This document shows, one piece after another, positions 15,401 through 23,404 of a stretch of DNA of 26,745 nt. Numbering within the stretch: the stretch's first letter is position 1; each line of letters opens with the position of its first letter. Both the position numbers and the translations under genes were made by a program. The DNA comes from Hungatella sp. UBA3048 (GTDB lineage Bacteria; Bacillota; Clostridia; Lachnospirales; Lachnospiraceae). Location: positions 125,823 through 152,567 of the forward strand of contig DFCS01000026.1 of NCBI GenBank assembly GCA_002367105.1, read 5' to 3'. The notes beneath the pieces were generated by a model. That model was not told the origin of the DNA, ran no database searches, and saw only the letters and a program-made list of their open reading frames with translations.

Positions 15401-15721
15401 GGCTTCGGAAGCAGAGAAACTTAAACGCGGAATTATGTTTGACAGACACTTTGTTCCGGATTGTAAAAGGAATTGATGAAAGGGACAAAGGATGATATGC
15501 TATAAGCCATAAGAAGCCAACGCCTGTTTGAAAAAAACGGGAAAACAGGCGCCTTTAAAGCTGGTATCCGCAAAGACGGTTAACGGAGTAATTGATTGTA
15601 TTTACAGAAAAAGATAGAGGAAAAATCGGGAATATACAAGGCTTTCTTTCAATACAATGAACAATAGCGTAATGGTGCCAAAGGCATATTCCGGCAGAGA
15701 AATAATGTATTTGAAAGTGAG
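15401..15721. other. Gene-free stretch with one inverted repeat
   Basis: No convincing coding frame, RNA gene or strong promoter is seen in these 321 nt. The only structure is CGCCTGTTT (15521-15529) paired with AAACAGGCG (15543-15551), 9 bp with a 13-nt loop and no T-run. A TTGACA occurs at 15439-15444 but has no good -10 at normal spacing. Confidence 0.5.
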
Positions 15722-16378
15722 ATGAAAAAGTTGGCAGAAGTAAAACGGATCAGATGCGGAAGTGTGAACACCTATCTGATTGAGGAACATGGAAGAGCCG
15801 TTCTTGTGGATACAGGAAGGAACGGATTTGAAGAAAAATTACTGGCCCAGTGCCGGAAAACGAAGGTGGAATTGATCGTGCTCACTCATGGTCATGCGGA
15901 TCATGTACAAAATACAGCCTATCTTAGGAAGAAGCTGGGAGTACCGGTGGCCCTTCATAAAGAAGACTTGAACCTTATAAAGGACAATTTTACAGAACCC
16001 CTCCGTTTTCAGGGGATGCTGGGAATGGCGGTTGCGGAGGTCACAGCGAAAAGCTCTGAAACCGACCGGATACCGGAGTTTACCCCGGAAATCTTTATCA
16101 ATGAAGGTGACTGGCTGAAGGAATATGGAATCAATGCCAGGATTATGGGGCTGCCGGGTCATACCAGAGGGTCCATAGGAATTGATCTTGATGAAAAGGC
16201 TGTCATAGTAGGTGATGCACTGATGAATATGTTTTATCCCGGGCTGTCCCTGGTGTATTGGGACAGGGAGAAGATGTTAAAAAGTGCGGATAAGATCAGC
16301 GCTCTTGGCGCAAGAAAGGTATATTTCGGTCATGGAAGTCCGGTGGAAAACCGGGCATGGAACAGGGCAGGGATTTAG
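15722..16378 (+). CDS. Metallo-beta-lactamase-fold hydrolase (glyoxalase II-like)
   Basis: A 218-residue cytoplasmic protein with the MBL metal-binding set. THGHADH gives His56, His58, Asp60 and His61. LPGHTRGS supplies a further His, VGDAL the bridging Asp, and FGHGSP the last His. The N-terminal VNTYLIEEHGRAVLVDTG is typical of the superfamily. Known members include glyoxalase II, other thioesterases and phosphodiesterases, and the substrate cannot be read from the sequence. The ribosome site is weak (AAAGTGAG). It precedes the phosphopantetheinyl transferase by 18 nt, so the two are probably cotranscribed, and a thioester-related job would fit that context, though this is inference. Confidence 0.85.
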   Translation: MKKLAEVKRIRCGSVNTYLIEEHGRAVLVDTGRNGFEEKLLAQCRKTKVELIVLTHGHADHVQNTAYLRKKLGVPVALHKEDLNLIKDNFTEPLRFQGMLGMAVAEVTAKSSETDRIPEFTPEIFINEGDWLKEYGINARIMGLPGHTRGSIGIDLDEKAVIVGDALMNMFYPGLSLVYWDREKMLKSADKISALGARKVYFGHGSPVENRAWNRAGI

Positions 16379-16396
16379 ACAAAGGTTTAAGACGGT

Positions 16397-17038
16397 ATGG
16401 TACGGATTTATCTGGAGACGTATGAAGCAACCCAAAGAAGGGAAAAGAGGGAGCAGGAGCACGGACTTGGAAAAGAGCTTCTTCAAATGGGACTTAGGGA
16501 TTTATATGGTATTGATTCTGAATTAAATGGCCAGCCGGTCATTTTAAAAGAAGAGCATGGCAAACCATATTTAAGGGACTTTCCTCACATCCATTATAAC
16601 ATCAGCCACACAGATGGCCTGGTGGCCTGCGCAATAGGAGACAGGCAGGTGGGAATTGATGTGGAAAGGATACGGCCCTTCCGTCAAACTATCCTTAAAA
16701 AGGTTTTTTCTGATGCCGAAAGACGCCGCATGGAGGAAATACCGGAGCCAATGCGTTCCCAGTATTTCTTTCGCATATGGACATTAAAGGAAAGCTACTT
16801 AAAAGCGGCAGGCTTAGGTATTACTGTCCCCCTGACTTCCATTTCATTTGAATGGAAGGAGGAGGCTTCTTTTGCATGCTCTGTCCCAGGTGCATCGTTC
16901 CATCAGACCATGCTGAAGGGGGGCTATGTTCTTTCTATATGCACTCTGGGAGCTGAGGAAATTAATTTTGGGCAGAACCTTGTTTTTTCTGATAGAGCCG
17001 AAAGCCTTTTGACCGGGCTTTGCTTTCAGAGACCATAA
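16397..17038 (+). CDS. Sfp-type 4'-phosphopantetheinyl transferase
   Basis: The enzyme moves phosphopantetheine from coenzyme A to a serine of carrier proteins. The 213-residue length and motifs fit the Sfp/Gsp/AcpT class rather than the shorter AcpS. VGIDVERIRPF has the magnesium-binding Asp88 and Glu90. WTLKESYLKAAGLG (about 128-141) is the second signature. The earlier YNISHTDGLVACAI matches the substrate-binding strand. The carrier partner is not in this window: no NRPS, PKS or carrier-protein gene is seen. The last 77 nt overlap tail-to-tail with the minus-strand transporter gene. Confidence 0.9.
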   Translation: MVRIYLETYEATQRREKREQEHGLGKELLQMGLRDLYGIDSELNGQPVILKEEHGKPYLRDFPHIHYNISHTDGLVACAIGDRQVGIDVERIRPFRQTILKKVFSDAERRRMEEIPEPMRSQYFFRIWTLKESYLKAAGLGITVPLTSISFEWKEEASFACSVPGASFHQTMLKGGYVLSICTLGAEEINFGQNLVFSDRAESLLTGLCFQRP

Positions 17039-17894
17039 GACCAGCCATGGTCATCACGATTCCGCAGGCAGACTGGAAACTGATACGTTCGTCCAACAGG
17101 AGCATGGAGGAGATCACGGTAATTACAGGGACTGCATAGATGTAGACGCTGGTCTTTACAGAACCCAGAACCTTAACCGCAAAATTCCAGGTGGCAAAGC
17201 ATAGGGCGGAAGCACCCAGGCCCAAAAACAGAATATTTAACAAATTCTTTGTGTCGGCAAGGCGGTAGAAGCCCAGACGGAAAGGGAGAATTGCCAGTGC
17301 GGGAACCATGAACAGAAGGCCGTAGAAGAAAATGCGCCTTGTTGTTTCTACGGTTCCATGGCCGTATTCTCCTATTTTTTTTGTGATTACGGAATAAGCA
17401 GCCCAGGTAACAGCAGCAGCAAGTGCAAGAAAATCTCCCTTGGGGTTTATCCTCATGCCGGCTGACTTCTGAAAGCTGATCAGGCTGATTCCAATGATCG
17501 CAATTAAAAATCCGGCCAGAAACCGTGGTCCGGGTTTTTCCTCTTTTAAGAACAGCCAGTCAAACAGGGCTGTAAAAAATGGGGCTACGGCAATGATCAC
17601 GCTGACGTTGGCAGCAAGGGTTATGGTAAGCGCAAAATTTTCCATAAGAAAGTATAAGGTAACACCGCATATTCCGGCGGCTGCGAAAAGGCATTCCTGT
17701 TTTTTGCTATTTATCCGCAAAAGTCTGGGACAAGCCAGCCATAAGGCAGCATAGCCGATGAGAAAGCGGAAAAACAAAATTTCAAGAGGGGTAAAAGCCT
17801 CAAGAAGAACTTTGGTTGAGATAAAAGTGGTTCCCCATACGAATATGGAGAATCCGGCGGCCAGATGTCCGTATAAATTGTTCTGCTTATTCAT
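16962..17894 (-). CDS. EamA/DMT-superfamily transporter
   Basis: A 310-residue polytopic protein with about ten hydrophobic segments arranged as two EamA repeats. The first starts at HLAAGFSIFVWGTTFISTKV, the second around LAAAVTWAAYSVITKKIGEY. Members export or import small metabolites such as amino acids or purines, and the substrate here is unknown. AGGAG in the minus-strand leader supports the start at 17894. The gene points away from cfa, sharing a 174-nt divergent intergenic region. Its 3' end overlaps the phosphopantetheinyl transferase gene by 77 nt on the opposite strand. Confidence 0.88.
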   Translation of the reverse strand: MNKQNNLYGHLAAGFSIFVWGTTFISTKVLLEAFTPLEILFFRFLIGYAALWLACPRLLRINSKKQECLFAAAGICGVTLYFLMENFALTITLAANVSVIIAVAPFFTALFDWLFLKEEKPGPRFLAGFLIAIIGISLISFQKSAGMRINPKGDFLALAAAVTWAAYSVITKKIGEYGHGTVETTRRIFFYGLLFMVPALAILPFRLGFYRLADTKNLLNILFLGLGASALCFATWNFAVKVLGSVKTSVYIYAVPVITVISSMLLLDERISFQSACGIVMTMAGLMVSESKARSKGFRLYQKKQGSAQN

Positions 17895-17925
17895 GATTGT
17901 CTTCTCCTGTAAGTAATTTTATTAG

Positions 17926-17954
17926 ATTCTAACACAGATCATGAAAAATGTCTT
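17926..17954 (-). promoter_or_regulatory. Candidate promoter for the EamA transporter
   Basis: On the minus strand AAGACA (17949-17954) and TAGAAT (17926-17931) are 17 nt apart, with TGT just before the -10. The -35 matches consensus at four of six positions, so this is tentative. Confidence 0.4.
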
Positions 17955-18068
17955 GCAGAATGCCTCTGATATTGAAAAAATGGAATTTTGCTGAAAACAA
18001 GGCTTATGAAATCATAAAAAACGGGCAAAAATCTCATTAGGAATAAAGAGCAGATTGGAGGAAAAGCC

Positions 18069-19241
18069 ATGAAAACCATGACAGACAACTTTTTAATTTC
18101 CTTTCTTCAGAGATTTGACGAGCACCCTTTTGATGTAAAGCTTCACGGAGAGACCTATCATATCGGGGAAGGGAATCCGGCGTTTATCGTGAACTTACAA
18201 GAGGATATTGAGGGCAAGGATTTGCTGTCCAGCACTTCGTTGGCACTGGGAGAAGCCTATATGAAAGGCACCCTGGATGTGGAAGGGGACCTGTATCACG
18301 CTTTGAATCATTTCCTTGGCCAGATGGGGAAATTTTCAATGGATCAGGGAAAGCTTAGGAAGCTGATTTTTTCATCCCAGTCCAAAAAGAATCAGGAGAA
18401 GGAGGTCACTTCCCATTATGATATCGGCAATGATTTCTACCGCCTATGGCTTGATGATACCTTAAGCTATTCCTGTGGATATTTTAAGACGGAAAGTGAT
18501 ACCTTGCACGATGCCCAGTGCAATAAGGTGGAGAGGATATTAAAGAAGCTGTACTTAAAAAAGGATATGACCCTTTTGGATATCGGATGCGGCTGGGGAT
18601 TTTTACTGATTAAGGCTGCCAAGGAATACGGGGTACAGGGAATTGGGATCACCTTAAGCAAAGAGCAGAAAAAGAAATTTGAAGAACGGATCGAAGAGGA
18701 AGGCTTAACGGGCAGGGTGTCTGTGGAATTAATGGATTACCGGGATTTAAAAAGCTGGGGCAGAACCTTTGACCGGGTAGTCAGCGTCGGCATGCTGGAA
18801 CACGTTGGAAGGGATCATTACGAACTGTTTGTAAAAAATGCGGAGGCGGTGCTAAATCCCGGCGGATTGCTCCTTCTTCACTATATCAGTGCTCTGAAGG
18901 AATATCCCGGTGATCCGTGGATGAAGAAATATATTTTTCCGGGAGGCACCATACCAAGCCTCCGGGAAATGATCAATATTCTAAGCGAACACCGGTTTTA
19001 CACCCTGGATGTAGAAAGCCTTCGCCGCCATTATTGTAAGACATTGCTATTATGGGGACAGAATTTTAATGAACGCCGTCCGGAAATCGAGGAGAAAATG
19101 GGTACAGAGTTTGCCAGAATGTGGGACTTATATTTAAGCTCCTGTGCCGCCACCTTTAATAATGGAGTCATTGATCTCCACCAGATTCTTGTATCCAAAG
19201 GGATAAACAATCACCTGCCTATGACAAGGTGGTATGAATAG
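18069..19241 (+). CDS. cfa: Cyclopropane-fatty-acyl-phospholipid synthase
   Basis: The enzyme methylenates double bonds of unsaturated acyl chains in membrane phospholipids, using S-adenosylmethionine. The 390-residue protein has the family core: SHYDIGNDFYRLWLDDTLSY, the active-site region SCGYF (Cys136), the SAM motif LLDIGCGWGFLL (residues 169-180) followed by GIGITLSKEQ, then SVGMLEHVGRDHYE. The C-terminal part has HRFYTLDVESLRRHYCKTL. GGAGG at 18057-18061 lies 7 nt before ATG 18069. It is divergent from the EamA gene and no clear terminator follows. In known bacteria cfa is linked to acid or stationary-phase stress; no regulatory site is visible here. Confidence 0.94.
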   Translation: MKTMTDNFLISFLQRFDEHPFDVKLHGETYHIGEGNPAFIVNLQEDIEGKDLLSSTSLALGEAYMKGTLDVEGDLYHALNHFLGQMGKFSMDQGKLRKLIFSSQSKKNQEKEVTSHYDIGNDFYRLWLDDTLSYSCGYFKTESDTLHDAQCNKVERILKKLYLKKDMTLLDIGCGWGFLLIKAAKEYGVQGIGITLSKEQKKKFEERIEEEGLTGRVSVELMDYRDLKSWGRTFDRVVSVGMLEHVGRDHYELFVKNAEAVLNPGGLLLLHYISALKEYPGDPWMKKYIFPGGTIPSLREMINILSEHRFYTLDVESLRRHYCKTLLLWGQNFNERRPEIEEKMGTEFARMWDLYLSSCAATFNNGVIDLHQILVSKGINNHLPMTRWYE

Positions 19242-19286
19242 CATAAAAAAGCCATGCCTGTCCTGCCGTTTACTGAGGAGAAATAG

Positions 19287-19315
19287 TTGCCGTATTTGTG
19301 AAAGCATGATATGAT
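19287..19315 (+). promoter_or_regulatory. Extended -10 promoter for the metallophosphoesterase
   Basis: TTGCCG (19287-19292), 17 nt, TATGAT (19310-19315), with TGA before the -10. It lies between the cfa stop and the next gene. Confidence 0.55.
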
Positions 19316-19365
19316 TCCATAGGATAAAATTGACAGGAAGTGGAAAGGGATCTTTGTGTAACCGC

Positions 19366-20910
19366 ATGAACAAAAGAAAAAAGAACTGGCTCCTGGTCCT
19401 GATTTATTCAATCATGATTCTCCTTTGCTTTGGAATTGTCATGGTTGTGGATCATCTGGATACATCCCACCGAGACAGGAGGGAAACGTCCGGAAGTCCT
19501 TATGAGGAAAGTACAGATAAATCAGGACAGGAGGAAAGTACAGAAATAAATAACCATATAAACCCTGATCCGGAGGCTAATGGTGATATAACGATTCCGG
19601 AAACCAGGAAAGAGATCAGGAAAAAGCAGCCGGCTAAGCCGCCTGTAATAGAAGAAGAGGAAGAGCCGGAGGAATATAAACCTCCTGTGATCGTGGTCGC
19701 CTCTGATGTCCATTATTATTCTCCGGAACTGACAGATTATGGGGAAGCCTTCGAAAAGATGGAAAAAGGTGATGATGGTAAGCTGGTCCATTATATTCCT
19801 CAGCTCATGGACGCATTTACAGCTGAAATGGAGGAACTTAAGCCATCTGCCGTGATTCTGAGCGGGGATCTTACTCTTAATGGGGAAAAGGCAGGCCATG
19901 AGGCACTGGCTCAGAAACTTGGGATACTGGAAGAAAAGGGAGTAAAGGTGCTTGTCATACCTGGAAACCATGATATCAACAATTATTTTTCTGCCTCCTA
20001 TTTCGGCAAGGAGAAGGAGGTGGCGGATATCGTGGACCCCGAAGGCTTTTATAACATTTACCGCCGCTTTGGATATGACCAGGCAAGGAGCCGGGATGAG
20101 GATTCCTTAAGCTATGTTTATGAGCTGGATGAAAAAAACTGGCTTTTGATGCTTGACTCCGCCCAGTATGAACCCTTAAATAAGGTTGGGGGAAGAATCA
20201 AAGAAGAAACCCTTAAGTGGATGAATGAACAGCTTGAAGAGGCAAAGGATCTGGGGATAACCGTGATACCGGTGGCTCATCACAACCTGTTAAAGGAAAG
20301 CATTCTCTATCCAACTGACTGCACCCTGGAAAACAGCCAGAATGTGGTAAAGCTTTTGGAATCTTACCGGGTTCCTCTTTACATAAGCGGTCATCTGCAC
20401 TTGCAGAGGACAAAGAAGTATAAGCCTGAACCGGGAGAGCGTGAAGATGCATACCACATCAGTGAAGTGGTTGCGGACTCTTTCGCTATCTCTCCCTGCA
20501 GATACGGCATTCTTAAATGGACGGAGGATGGAAGACTGGTTTATACCACCAGGGAAACGGATGTGGAACGCTGGGCAAAAGGCGCGGGGATTTCCGATGA
20601 AAACCTTCTGAAATTTAAGGAATACGGTACGAAATTTCTTGTAGATGTAATCAGCAGCCAGGTTTCCGACAAAATTAAAAACCTGCCAAAGGAGCAGGTG
20701 GAAAAGATGGCAGGATTATATGGAGATATTAATAAAGCCTACTGTGAAGGGATTCCTGTTAATGCAAAGGAGATACGGTCAGAGGAAGCCTTCCGTCTAT
20801 GGCAGAGGAATCTGCCTGACAGCAGGATGTTTTCTGAAATCGGCATGATTCTTAAGGATACAGGTAACGATCACAATACCTGGGAGTATGATCTTCAGAA
20901 AAAGGAGTGA
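19366..20910 (+). CDS. Membrane-anchored calcineurin-like metallophosphoesterase
   Basis: A 514-residue protein. An N-terminal KRKKNW is followed by one membrane segment (about residues 8-28), which anchors an extracytoplasmic enzyme. Residues 30-105 are a low-complexity acidic and Pro/Lys-rich spacer. The phosphoesterase core shows all blocks: ASDVHYYS (Asp114, His116), LSGDLTLNG (Asp168), IPGNHDIN (Asn201, His202), VAHHN and SGHLHLQ. A C-terminal region of about 170 residues is outside the core. The substrate is unknown; family members act on nucleotides, phosphoproteins or lipid-linked phosphates. ATG 19366 is used because its lysines sit directly before the membrane segment. TTG 19354 with GGAAAGG upstream is a real alternative. 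Confidence 0.86.
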   Translation: MNKRKKNWLLVLIYSIMILLCFGIVMVVDHLDTSHRDRRETSGSPYEESTDKSGQEESTEINNHINPDPEANGDITIPETRKEIRKKQPAKPPVIEEEEEPEEYKPPVIVVASDVHYYSPELTDYGEAFEKMEKGDDGKLVHYIPQLMDAFTAEMEELKPSAVILSGDLTLNGEKAGHEALAQKLGILEEKGVKVLVIPGNHDINNYFSASYFGKEKEVADIVDPEGFYNIYRRFGYDQARSRDEDSLSYVYELDEKNWLLMLDSAQYEPLNKVGGRIKEETLKWMNEQLEEAKDLGITVIPVAHHNLLKESILYPTDCTLENSQNVVKLLESYRVPLYISGHLHLQRTKKYKPEPGEREDAYHISEVVADSFAISPCRYGILKWTEDGRLVYTTRETDVERWAKGAGISDENLLKFKEYGTKFLVDVISSQVSDKIKNLPKEQVEKMAGLYGDINKAYCEGIPVNAKEIRSEEAFRLWQRNLPDSRMFSEIGMILKDTGNDHNTWEYDLQKKE

Positions 20911-20938
20911 AACAGCAGGGAAAAGCAGAGGACGCCTC

Positions 20939-20968
20939 TTTACAATTTATTTCATATCGTGATATACT
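20939..20968 (+). promoter_or_regulatory. Extended -10 promoter for the RpiR-family regulator
   Basis: TTTACA (20939-20944), 18 nt, TATACT (20963-20968), with TGA before the -10. Confidence 0.55.
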
Positions 20969-21019
20969 TATGAAATATTATTACACAAAATATTGCACAA
21001 AGTTTGAGGTGGATTGTTT

Positions 21020-21874
21020 ATGCAGGAAAATATTAGCGTATCCGGTGTTCTCTGCTCATCCTATGATTCGTTTTTTGAAGCGGAAAAAAAGATTGCGGAT
21101 TATATCCTGGCACATAAAAGTGAAATAATCGATATGACAGTAGCGGAACTGGCGCTGGCAAGCGGAACAAGCGATGCCACTGTATCCAGATTCTGCAGAA
21201 GGTGCGGTTTTAACGGTTTTCATCACTTAAAGATCAATCTGGCAAAAGAGGTGGCAGAGGAAAGAGGCAACTCCATTGAAGTTTCCAATGACATCAGCCG
21301 GGACAGCATTGCTCAGTCCCTTCAGAATATATTGGCCAATAAGGTAGCGGAACTGACCCAGACCATATCCATGATGGATCCGGAAGAGTTAGACCGTATT
21401 TTGTCTTTGATTGAACATGCCAGAACCGTGCAGCTGGTGGCTGTGGGAAATACCATACCGGTCGCTCTGGATGGCTCCTTTAAATTCAATCAACTGGGGA
21501 TTCCGACCGTATCCGGCACTATCTGGGAGACACAGATGGCTTATACCTGCAATCTTACGGAAAACGATGGGATCATCATTATATCCAATTCCGGCTTTTC
21601 CAAGCGATTAATGACGCTGGTGGCAGTTGCAAAGGAAAACCATACGCCAACCATTGCCATTACGAATAATTCGTCATCCCCTCTTGGACAAGCTTGTGAT
21701 TATCACATTACGACAGCTACCAGAGAAAAGCTTCTTTTGGGAGAATTCTGTTTTTCCAGAGTATCGGCTACGACAGTGATTGAGATATTGTATCTGTTTT
21801 TGTCTGTCAGCAAAAAGGATTCCCATGACCGCATCAGGCGTCATGAGATTGCTATTTCCGATGATAAAAAATAA
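21020..21874 (+). CDS. RpiR/MurR-family transcriptional regulator with SIS domain
   Basis: A 284-residue DNA-binding regulator. The N-terminal HTH_6 domain (about 1-77) includes EKKIADYILAH, MTVAELALASGTSDATVSRF and CRRCGFNGFHHLKI. A SIS sugar-phosphate-binding domain follows (about 115-265) with VAVGNTIPVALD and IIIISNSGFSKRLM. Family members sense phosphosugars and usually control nearby sugar genes; here fruK-fruA lie downstream after a terminator. No DeoR-type FruR is seen in the window, so this regulator is a candidate controller of the fructose operon, by inference. ATG 21020 is preferred over the in-frame TTG 21014 from the position of GAGGTGG (21006-21012). It has its own promoter and terminator. 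Confidence 0.9.
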   Translation: MQENISVSGVLCSSYDSFFEAEKKIADYILAHKSEIIDMTVAELALASGTSDATVSRFCRRCGFNGFHHLKINLAKEVAEERGNSIEVSNDISRDSIAQSLQNILANKVAELTQTISMMDPEELDRILSLIEHARTVQLVAVGNTIPVALDGSFKFNQLGIPTVSGTIWETQMAYTCNLTENDGIIIISNSGFSKRLMTLVAVAKENHTPTIAITNNSSSPLGQACDYHITTATREKLLLGEFCFSRVSATTVIEILYLFLSVSKKDSHDRIRRHEIAISDDKK

Positions 21875-21881
21875 TCAGAAA

Positions 21882-21941
21882 GGGATATCGCCCTGATAAG
21901 AAATCATAAAGATTTCATATCAGGGCGATATCCCCTTTTTT
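21882..21941 (+). terminator. Long rho-independent terminator after the RpiR gene
   Basis: A perfect 17-bp stem (21882-21898 with 21918-21934) is extended by GAAATC/GATTTC (21900-21905 with 21911-21916) after one mismatch, loop ATAAA. A six-T run follows at 21936-21941. Confidence 0.88.
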
Positions 21942-22019
21942 ATTTCTATTAGTCTTTCATTACCATCTGTTAGAACCCAACTGGCCAGGTATCCTATGGG
22001 TACGAACTGGCGGCTGATT

Positions 22020-22163
22020 AAGGCTATGGCAGGCATAGATCAGATTTCAAATGTAGTTCAGAAAAATGCGGCTATCGCTGAGGAAAGCGCAGCGACCAGT
22101 CAGGAATTATCAGCACAGGCTCAGATGCTGAAAGAACAGATTGCAAGATTCAGGATTAAATAA
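22020..22163 (+). pseudogene. 3' remnant of a methyl-accepting chemotaxis protein gene
   Basis: One frame ending at TAA 22161 encodes KAMAGIDQISNVVQ, then a stretch with AAIAEESAATSQELSAQAQ and a final MLKEQIARFRIK. This is the typical C-terminal end of the signalling and adaptation domain of chemotaxis receptors. Upstream the likeness stops within about 10 codons and a stop occurs near 21954, so roughly the last 47 residues remain without start or receptor part. The fragment keeps its own terminator at 22178. It is probably a deletion leftover, because no full receptor can fit between the two terminators. Confidence 0.75.
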
Positions 22164-22177
22164 AAATATATGAAACT

Positions 22178-22221
22178 ACAGGTTTGCACAAGGTCAGGAT
22201 GACTGTGCAAACCTGTTTTTT
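22178..22221 (+). terminator. Rho-independent terminator after the chemotaxis remnant
   Basis: A perfect 13-bp stem (22178-22190 with 22204-22216) with a 13-nt loop is followed by a six-T run that overlaps the stem base. Confidence 0.88.
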
Positions 22222-22387
22222 ATGCAAAAGCTATATTTAAGCGTGATTCTATAATAAACAATGCTGAAATTGCAGATATTAAGAGATAAGCTTTCTGGAA
22301 TGTTAATAAGATAATTTGTATAAAAAGGCGGCTTTTTTTACAAATCTCATAGAAAAATTGTGCAAGATCCTGTAATAATATAAGAAA

Positions 22388-22412
22388 CAATATTTCTCGA
22401 AGAAACATATTG
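22388..22412. promoter_or_regulatory. Palindromic operator candidate of the fructose operon
   Basis: CAATATTTCT and AGAAA-CATATTG form a near-perfect palindrome around CGA with one extra base. It overlaps the -35 of the fruK promoter. The hexamer GAAACA also occurs three times nearby (22384, 22402, 22415). The binding protein is unknown; the RpiR-type regulator upstream is the nearest candidate. Confidence 0.45.
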
Positions 22413-22438
22413 ACGAAACAAATCAATCGTAGTATATT
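22410..22438 (+). promoter_or_regulatory. Promoter for fruK-fruA
   Basis: TTGACG (22410-22415), 17 nt, TATATT (22433-22438), about 50 nt before the fruK start. The rest of 22222-22486 is AT-rich, with no gene seen. Confidence 0.65.
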
Positions 22439-22486
22439 GTAAAAGAGGAAGAAATAAAATTTTATATATAAAAGGAGAGGTGACAT

Positions 22487-23404
22487 ATGATTTACACCGT
22501 AACATTTAATCCGGCATTGGATTATGTCGTAAGGGTAGATCACTTTGCACTGGGAGCAGTCAATAGAACGGAGCAGGAAAGCATCTATTATGGGGGAAAA
22601 GGACTCAATGTATCTGCGGTTTTATCGACTTTGGGGTATGAAAATACCGCACTTGGCTTTGTGGCAGGGTTTACCGGAAATGAAATTGAACGGGGAGTGA
22701 AAGGGCTGGGATTTCAGTCGGATTTTATCCGTGTTGAAAAGGGGCTGTCCAGGATCAATGTGAAGCTTAAATCCCAGGAAGAAACAGAAATCAACGGCAT
22801 GGGCCCTGAGATTACCGGAGAAGACGTAAAGCAGCTTTATGAAAAGCTGGGCCGTCTGACTGCAGGGGATGTGCTTGTTTTGTCTGGCAGCATTCCTAAA
22901 TCCATTGGCGATGACATCTATGAGCGGATCATGAAGTCTTTAGACGGAAGGGGAGTCCGTATCGTGGTGGATGCGACTAAGGATCTGCTTATTAATGTAC
23001 TTCCTTATCATCCGTTCCTTATTAAGCCCAATAATCATGAGCTGGGAGAAATGTTTGGCGTAACCTTACATGGCCCGGAAGAGATCATTGCTTACGGAAA
23101 GCGCCTTCAGGAAAATGGTGCCAGAAATGTACTGATTTCCATGGCAGGAGACGGAGCTATCCTGATTACGGAAGAAGAGGAAGTATTCCGGATGGGAGTG
23201 CCTAAGGGAACGGTGAAGAATTCCGTGGGAGCAGGAGACTCCATGGTGGCCGGATTTATTGCAGGTTATTTGGAAAACGGCAGCTTTAAGCATGCCCTGC
23301 GTCTGGGAAGCGCAGCAGGTAGTGCCAGTGCCTTTTCAGAGGGGCTTGCAGGCAGGGAAGATATTATGAGATTGTATGAAGAATTATCAAAGGAGGGGTT
23401 TTGA
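22487..23404 (+). CDS. fruK: 1-phosphofructokinase
   Basis: The enzyme phosphorylates fructose 1-phosphate to fructose 1,6-bisphosphate, feeding PTS-imported fructose into glycolysis. The 305-residue protein is a PfkB-family kinase. It opens with MIYTVTFNPALDYVV and has YGGKGLNVSAVLSTLG, LSGSIPKSIGDDIY, FLIKPNNHELGEMFG and the catalytic GAGDSMVAGFIAGY. The related tagatose-6-phosphate kinase LacC has similar motifs, but the gene is joined directly to a fructose PTS transporter, which settles the call. AAAGGAGAGG supports ATG 22487. The stop overlaps the fruA start by one base (TGATG). Confidence 0.94.
   Translation: MIYTVTFNPALDYVVRVDHFALGAVNRTEQESIYYGGKGLNVSAVLSTLGYENTALGFVAGFTGNEIERGVKGLGFQSDFIRVEKGLSRINVKLKSQEETEINGMGPEITGEDVKQLYEKLGRLTAGDVLVLSGSIPKSIGDDIYERIMKSLDGRGVRIVVDATKDLLINVLPYHPFLIKPNNHELGEMFGVTLHGPEEIIAYGKRLQENGARNVLISMAGDGAILITEEEEVFRMGVPKGTVKNSVGAGDSMVAGFIAGYLENGSFKHALRLGSAAGSASAFSEGLAGREDIMRLYEELSKEGF

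Noticed and set aside
22220..22543. Minus-strand open frame of 107 codons before fruK
   Set aside because: It covers the AT-rich fruK promoter region and the fruK start, and its Phe/Leu/Ile-rich product is what AT-rich non-coding DNA gives.
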